DNA from: CAZEQH01 sp964566875
Lineage (GTDB): Bacteria > Patescibacteriota > Minisyncoccia > Minisyncoccales > JANBVM01
Reading direction: 5' to 3'
NCBI GenBank assembly: GCA_964566875.1
Contig: CAZMJM010000017.1
Coordinates: forward strand, 1-18,097
DNA length: 18,097 bases
Position numbers and translations under genes: made by a program. Numbering within the stretch: the stretch's first letter is position 1; the number at the start of each line of letters is the position of its first letter. This document shows, piece after piece, positions 13,336 to 18,097 of this stretch. The notes below the pieces were generated by a model. That model ran no database searches and was not told where the DNA came from. It saw nothing but the letters and a program-made list of their open reading frames with translations.

Positions 13336-16300
13336 TCCTACGTTTACCCACCAAGGGCTGCCCTCTGCTCCGCCGTAGCGGATGATAACATTCTGTAATA
13401 CCGAGCCAGAGTCTCTGAATAATAGATTGCGCCAATCGCTGGAAGTGGCTTGGCTTGCGCCCGCATCGTTGTTGGTGTCGCCCCCATATTCGTCATCCAG
13501 GAGAGAAGTAAAAACCACAGGTTTTCCCGTATTTTCTGAAGTTAAAATTTTCCCATTGATTTCAAAACTTTGGTCTATTAGCTTTATTATTGTGCCGGGT
13601 TCAAGAATAAGCGTACTTCCTTCCGCCGTACTTCCCATCTCAAGTACATATGGCAAATCGTCGTACAAAGTAGTGGTTGCCAAAATCCCTTCTATAGATA
13701 CCGCATTATAGATATTATTTTCTACTTTATTGCCTGCCAGGAAGGGAAAGGAATAAGCGGAATAGATCGGTTTGGTATTTTTTTCAAAGGTATTATTCAG
13801 GATATGAGGTCTGCTTTTGTTTCTAATATAAAGGCCGCGGTAATTCCCATTAAAAGTACAGTCTTTTATCTCTGGTGCTCCTCCTTCCATATCTACAGCG
13901 GCATCGAAATCAGAGAATTCTATATGTTCCAAACTTGAAGATGAATAAATCAGCCAAACACCTATCTCAGCCTCGGCATTGTTTTCTAAGGCAGAACTTC
14001 TAAAGCTAATAGACCTGTCTTCAGCACTTAGGATAACATTTTCGGAACAACTCAGATCTCTACATCTCTTGGCGTTATCAATCTTTACGAACTCCAGACA
14101 TGAGGTCACGGCATTGTTAGGAGTGTCTTTTTCAAATCTTATCCCGGCCCATGGTTCCTGACTTTCCGAAGTAAAAATAATTTCCTGACTCTCTTTTCCT
14201 TCGGCTCTCAAAGCCCCTTCTATATAAATCAGCTTATTACGAAGTAGTTTCAAAGTAACTCCGGGCTCTATATATAATGTTTTTCCCTCGGGTACTTCTA
14301 TCATTTCTCCTATAATATAAGGATTGCCTAAATAGGTGAGGGTTATTTCATTGAAATCGTTGAAATCTAAGATTCCTGATTCCGGGATTTCTGTTTGTTT
14401 CCTGGAAACACTATTATATTCTTTTGGGGTGCCGTTGATGTTATTACCTTCGCCATCCTTTCCTGTTCTGACGATTAGATTATTGGTTGCCCAATTTTCT
14501 CTGGTTCCAGAGGCATTGGCGTTAATGCGTTCCATGGAGACATAGGAGGGGCTGGGTTCACCGGCGAACCAATTCTGGGAACACTTTACGATATCGACCA
14601 GTTCGTTTTCCTGATTTCTCAACTCAATATCAACCCCGTCGTTGCTCAGACCGTTTCCGAAAGATCCTGTCCAGTCAGCCGTTATGTCGGCTACCGCTTC
14701 ATCGTCTGTTCTTTCTATTAGGTAGAAACCATTGGCGGGCAAGACAGTGTTAAAGCCGGTGGATGTGGAAAAGATTATGGAAGACACCTTATCATCGCGT
14801 TGCCAATTCAAGCTCCATCCGTTCAAATCAATATCAGAAGAGGTAGTATTATAAAGCTCGATCCATTCATCGAAAGAACTGGAGCGGGTGCCCGCCCAAG
14901 CGATTTCATTAATCACCACCGTTAGAGTAGGTTTTTCCTCGTACTCTTCAAAGACGGTTAAGGTGGTAGATGCTGGCGAGCTCGTTGCACCGAGATCGTC
15001 TACCACTTCTAAGGCAATCGTGAATTCCCCTGTTTCAGAAAAAATATGCGATACAACAGGAGAAGATGTAGCAATGATTTTTCCATTTCCAAAATCCCAG
15101 AGAAAACTAATAACTTCTCCGTCTGAATCCGAGGAAGCGGAAGCGTCAAAGGAAACATCCTCTCCTGTTGCTGGCTTTTCCGGGTTAACAGAGAAAGAGG
15201 CGGCAGGAATCTGATTAACATTGCCTGCTACCGGAGATTCATTTTTAGCCCTTGGGGTGGGGGATTGCAACTCGAAATCTTCATAATTATTGTCTGTGTC
15301 TGAGTATCCTGTAATTGATTCAAGCCATTTTCTTCCTATAACCTGGCCTGTATCGGGGTTAGGACAGGCTTTTCCTTCTATAAAAGGTTTGGTGCTGCTG
15401 CCCCAGGCTACGGCGTCAATAGTTTCTTTCTCCGTATTGAATAAGATCAGGCTGTTGTTGCGGCTCAATGTCTGAGTAGTGGTGACGGTCGGTAAAATAC
15501 CCTGATGATAATTTGCCCAAAGAAGGTAGCTCGCGGGAGCGATGGATATTCCTTTTGGAAAAACAATCACCGAATATTCCTTCCCGCTGCTGCTCCTCTT
15601 CTTTAGTTGGAAACCAGATATATCTATGCTGGCGGCGGTATTGGGATTGTATAATTCAATAAAATCATGCTGGGAGCTGGACGAGTCGGCTATCTGGACC
15701 TCTGTGATTAATGTCTTATTATTCACAGGATTATTAGGAGAAATGGTAATTCCTCCACCGCTGCCTTGAGGCTCGCTAAAGCCCGTGCTGTTCATTCTTC
15801 TTGGCGTTCCGCCTTCCGCACTGCTTGTCTGCCACTCTAAATCGAACTTCCGTTCCATGGTTCTCTTGGAGGAATTGTCTCCGGCTGGCCAATCCGGAGA
15901 AGCAGATGTCTCATCACGTAAAAAGCAGTCGTCATCAAAAAGATAGAGCGCTTCATCGGTATTTCCGATTCCGCCCTTATATATCAAATCTGCTTTAATC
16001 CAGGGGACAGAAGTGTCGTCTGTTCTTTCCAAAAGGAAAAATTTTTTAGGCTCAATATAGGCGTCATCTTTAAAGATTATCTTTATCTTTTTATCCATAT
16101 CAATGACCTGCCATCCCTCTAAATTAATCCTTTGATTGGATATATTTTTTAATTCTATCCATTCATCATTGGCCGACGTTTGGCTTCCCATCCAGGCTAT
16201 CTCGTTGAAGACGACAAGACTCCTGCTTGGGTAATTCCCGGGAAGCTTTTGACAATATTTTGATTCTTTCTCGTTTTCGGGCTCCGGTTCTTCCTCCATT

Positions 16301-17571
16301 TCCTCTACTTCTTTCTCATCTTCTTCGTTTTCTTTTTTTTCCGTGCCGGTGGCAGATTTATCGCTAGAAACATCCTCTATCTGCTGCGCAAAAAACTCCA
16401 TATCGCCTGCTATCTCATCTAAAATTGTCTGCATTTTTTCTATCTTCCCCTCGTCCTCTCCATTGTTAATATCTGTAACATTTTCTTCGTTTTCTCCGGT
16501 TTCCTCTTTTATGTCTGTTTCTGGCATATTATCTTCTGCCGAATCGTTTTCGGCCATATTGGATTCGATTTCATTTATAGTTATTTGGGTCTGATTCTTC
16601 CCGATTATATCGTTCCACCACTCTGTTATATTCTGCTGAGAATCGGCAACTGACGCCGTTAGTTTTTCTCCGGTATTTCCTATGTTATTCCAAAGGCCTT
16701 CCAGGGAAGCTTTGGCCTGTTCAAAAAAAGAAGGCTTTTCTTCCTGTTCAACTAGTTCATACTTCTTGATGGCAAAGCTGAGGCTATCTCTCAATTCTGC
16801 TTTAGCTTTTTCTTTTACCTCTTCCTCAATGCCGTTCGGAGTAACGTATGGACCCCATTTTTCAAAAAGCCTGGAGAACTGCGATTCTATGGGTTCGATG
16901 TCCTTTTCACGCTGCTTCTCCCTGAAGCGCCAATAGGTCTCGGGGTTCGCCCATCCCATAACCAGCTTGGCATCTTCCCAGGCCTCCTGATGGGTTTCGT
17001 TGTGGCCCCTGAAGTCAAAATAAACCCACAGCCCATCATATAATTTGATAGCTTTAATGTTTTCAAAAGCGATGAATATATCAATAACCTCGCTGGTCAT
17101 AGAAAAAGTCTTGAGGCTGAGGGCTGATATAGGTCCCGTGATACTCCGGCTTAATATTTTGGGGATGTCATCAATCATTCCCTTGTAATAGTTAAGAAGG
17201 TTCAGTCTTTCATCGAGTATGGCATTGAAATAATTTCTTGCCTCAATCTTATAGCGCTGAGAAACAACAGAATCTATCAAGTCTACTTCATTCAGGGAAC
17301 TTAAAATAAGCATTCCATAAGTGACTTCAGTGGAAACCTCCCCCGTTTCAATAGCCATATTTAGAACCTTGTTAACCTTATCCTCTAAAACGGTGAAGTT
17401 GACGTAAGTGCTAATCAGGTCCAAACCGTTCTTTATTCTTTCGACGTCTTTGGCAGTAATCTTTATCTCTGCTGATACCGATGAGGAGACTGATAAAAAA
17501 TTAGCGGCTATAAAGACTATAGCCGCCCAAAATATTGTTTTGTTAATTTGAGAATTACGTTTCTTTACCAT
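13336..17571 (-). CDS. Large secreted protein: lamin-tail, PKD and beta-helix domains (3' end lost in gap)
   Basis: At least 1412 residues are visible. A signal peptide (1-34, ending near SVSA) is followed by a mostly helical region (35-330) with no recognised family, and then a low-complexity Glu/Asp-rich linker (about 335-437). Next come three lamin-tail domains (LTD): LTD1 at about 452-590 (VVFNEIAWMG, DEWIELKN), LTD2 at about 620-775 (HDFIELYN) and LTD3 at about 885-1050 (VVINEIAWAG, DEWIELYN). A PKD domain (about 787-873; FDASASSDSDG, FLWDFGNG) sits between LTD2 and LTD3. A right-handed beta-helix-like region follows from about 1085 (VEPGVTLKLL-type repeats, with EGTL-like turns at 1318-1350). 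The start has AAGGG 4 bases upstream and overlaps the previous gene by 7 bases. It probably displays adhesion or polysaccharide-binding modules at the cell surface. The C-terminus, where an anchor might be, is missing. Confidence 0.85.
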
Positions 17572-18097
17572 TTTCCCTTATTAATTATTTCTTGAATGAC
17601 CTCTTCTGACTGCGAGGTTACTGCATAAATCCCGGAGCCTGCTTGAAAGAAGTAAATATAATCTCCTCCCAGATGGGTATTTTCGCGCACAGAAACGATG
17701 TTTTTTCCCTCGATTTTTTGGTCTTGGAATTCGCCGACCAGCCCGTACTCTTCAAATATTTTTTCCACATAATCTCTCAAAGAAAATTCTCTCCCCGGTA
17801 TCTTAAAAAGGTCAACAGCCGCTCCCGTTATCCCGTCGGGGCTTCTGATGTTAAGGCTGGTTACCGGATATTTTTCATCTTCCATTTCAGGAAAATAATC
17901 TGCCTCCTTGACGCCGTTCCAATTATCAGGCACCTGGAATTCATAACCATCCCTTTTGTTGGCCACCTTATAATTCCCCGTGAGGTCCTTGGTAATCTGG
18001 ACTGTTTCGGGTAATTTTTTGTTCAGTTCCCGGACGTCCTTTGTAAAATTAATATAAAAAACCCCTCCCGCGAGAGAGAGGAGTAAAACAAAAACCA
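17565..18097 (-). CDS. Small membrane-anchored exported protein (5' end outside window)
   Basis: The reading frame is open from the window edge down to the stop at 17565-17567, so at least 176 residues belong to it; the GTG at 17966 is internal. The first visible residues (VFVLLLSLAGGVFYIN) are a membrane segment or signal anchor, followed by KDVRELNKKLPETVQITKDL. The soluble part has YEFQVPDNWNGVK, then SLNIRSPDG, DLFKIPG and a late strand DYIYFFQAG. This order of a strand ending in P-x-x-W plus antiparallel strands recalls small PsbP-like alpha/beta domains, but the match is by eye and weak. Its stop overlaps the start of the large secreted protein by 7 bases, so the two are translationally coupled and probably work together at the surface. 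Confidence 0.7.
   Translation of the reverse strand, partial: VFVLLLSLAGGVFYINFTKDVRELNKKLPETVQITKDLTGNYKVANKRDGYEFQVPDNWNGVKEADYFPEMEDEKYPVTSLNIRSPDGITGAAVDLFKIPGREFSLRDYVEKIFEEYGLVGEFQDQKIEGKNIVSVRENTHLGGDYIYFFQAGSGIYAVTSQSEEVIQEIINKGKW

Noticed and set aside
17565..17966. GTG at 17966 as the start of the small exported protein
   Set aside because: The frame is open and protein-like up to the window edge and includes a membrane segment, so the real start lies beyond 18097.
1..18097. CRISPR array, transposase, tRNA or rRNA
   Set aside because: No regularly spaced repeats, no transposase-like protein and no cloverleaf or rRNA-like sequence were seen by eye on either strand.

Overview
The window looks like part of a scaffold from an uncultivated anaerobic bacterium, most likely of the Patescibacteria/CPR (Parcubacteria-like) kind. 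This is inferred from a ComEC channel without its usual nuclease domain, class III ribonucleotide reductase genes, a large secreted lamin-tail/PKD/beta-helix protein, and tightly packed genes that mostly lack Shine-Dalgarno (SD) sequences. TGA and TAA both act as ordinary stops. Two 100-N gaps (2839-2938 and 13235-13334) show that this is a draft scaffold.

Layout. (1) 3-1256: the end of nrdD and all of nrdG, closed by a hairpin. (2) 1323-2777: comEC core with its own hairpin, then a gap whose two flanks are the same 55 bases. (3) 3215-7573: a compact four-gene run of a GT-B glycosyltransferase, a membrane-anchored TIM-barrel glycoside hydrolase, a GT2 glycosyltransferase and a membrane-anchored HtrA-type protease with a PDZ domain. 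Gaps are 6, 1 and 5 bases, so this is probably one envelope/glycan operon. (4) 7747-11302: a clpB-type disaggregase with a well-formed promoter only a few bases from its ATG, then an HtrA-fold protein that has lost all three catalytic residues, then a 33-residue membrane microprotein, ended by a strong terminator. (5) 11352-12510: an AT-richer stretch of small coiled-coil ORFs that lack ATG starts, two of them behind good SD sequences. (6) 12842-18097, minus strand: a small coiled-coil gene whose start codon lies inside a 14-bp inverted repeat, a gap, a secreted protein of more than 1400 residues cut at its C-terminus by the gap, and an overlapping upstream gene for a small exported protein that runs off the window.

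How it fits together. The sequence gives a coherent picture of anaerobic dNTP synthesis, DNA uptake, surface glycan handling, extracytoplasmic proteolysis and cytosolic protein disaggregation. The most notable points are three. The ClpB-type protein, with its long middle domain, also carries a Leu-Gly-Phe loop at the place where ClpC/ClpA bind ClpP. Its neighbour is an HtrA pseudoprotease. The coiled-coil block uses a different style of translation initiation from the housekeeping genes around it. No CRISPR array, transposase, tRNA or rRNA was recognised.
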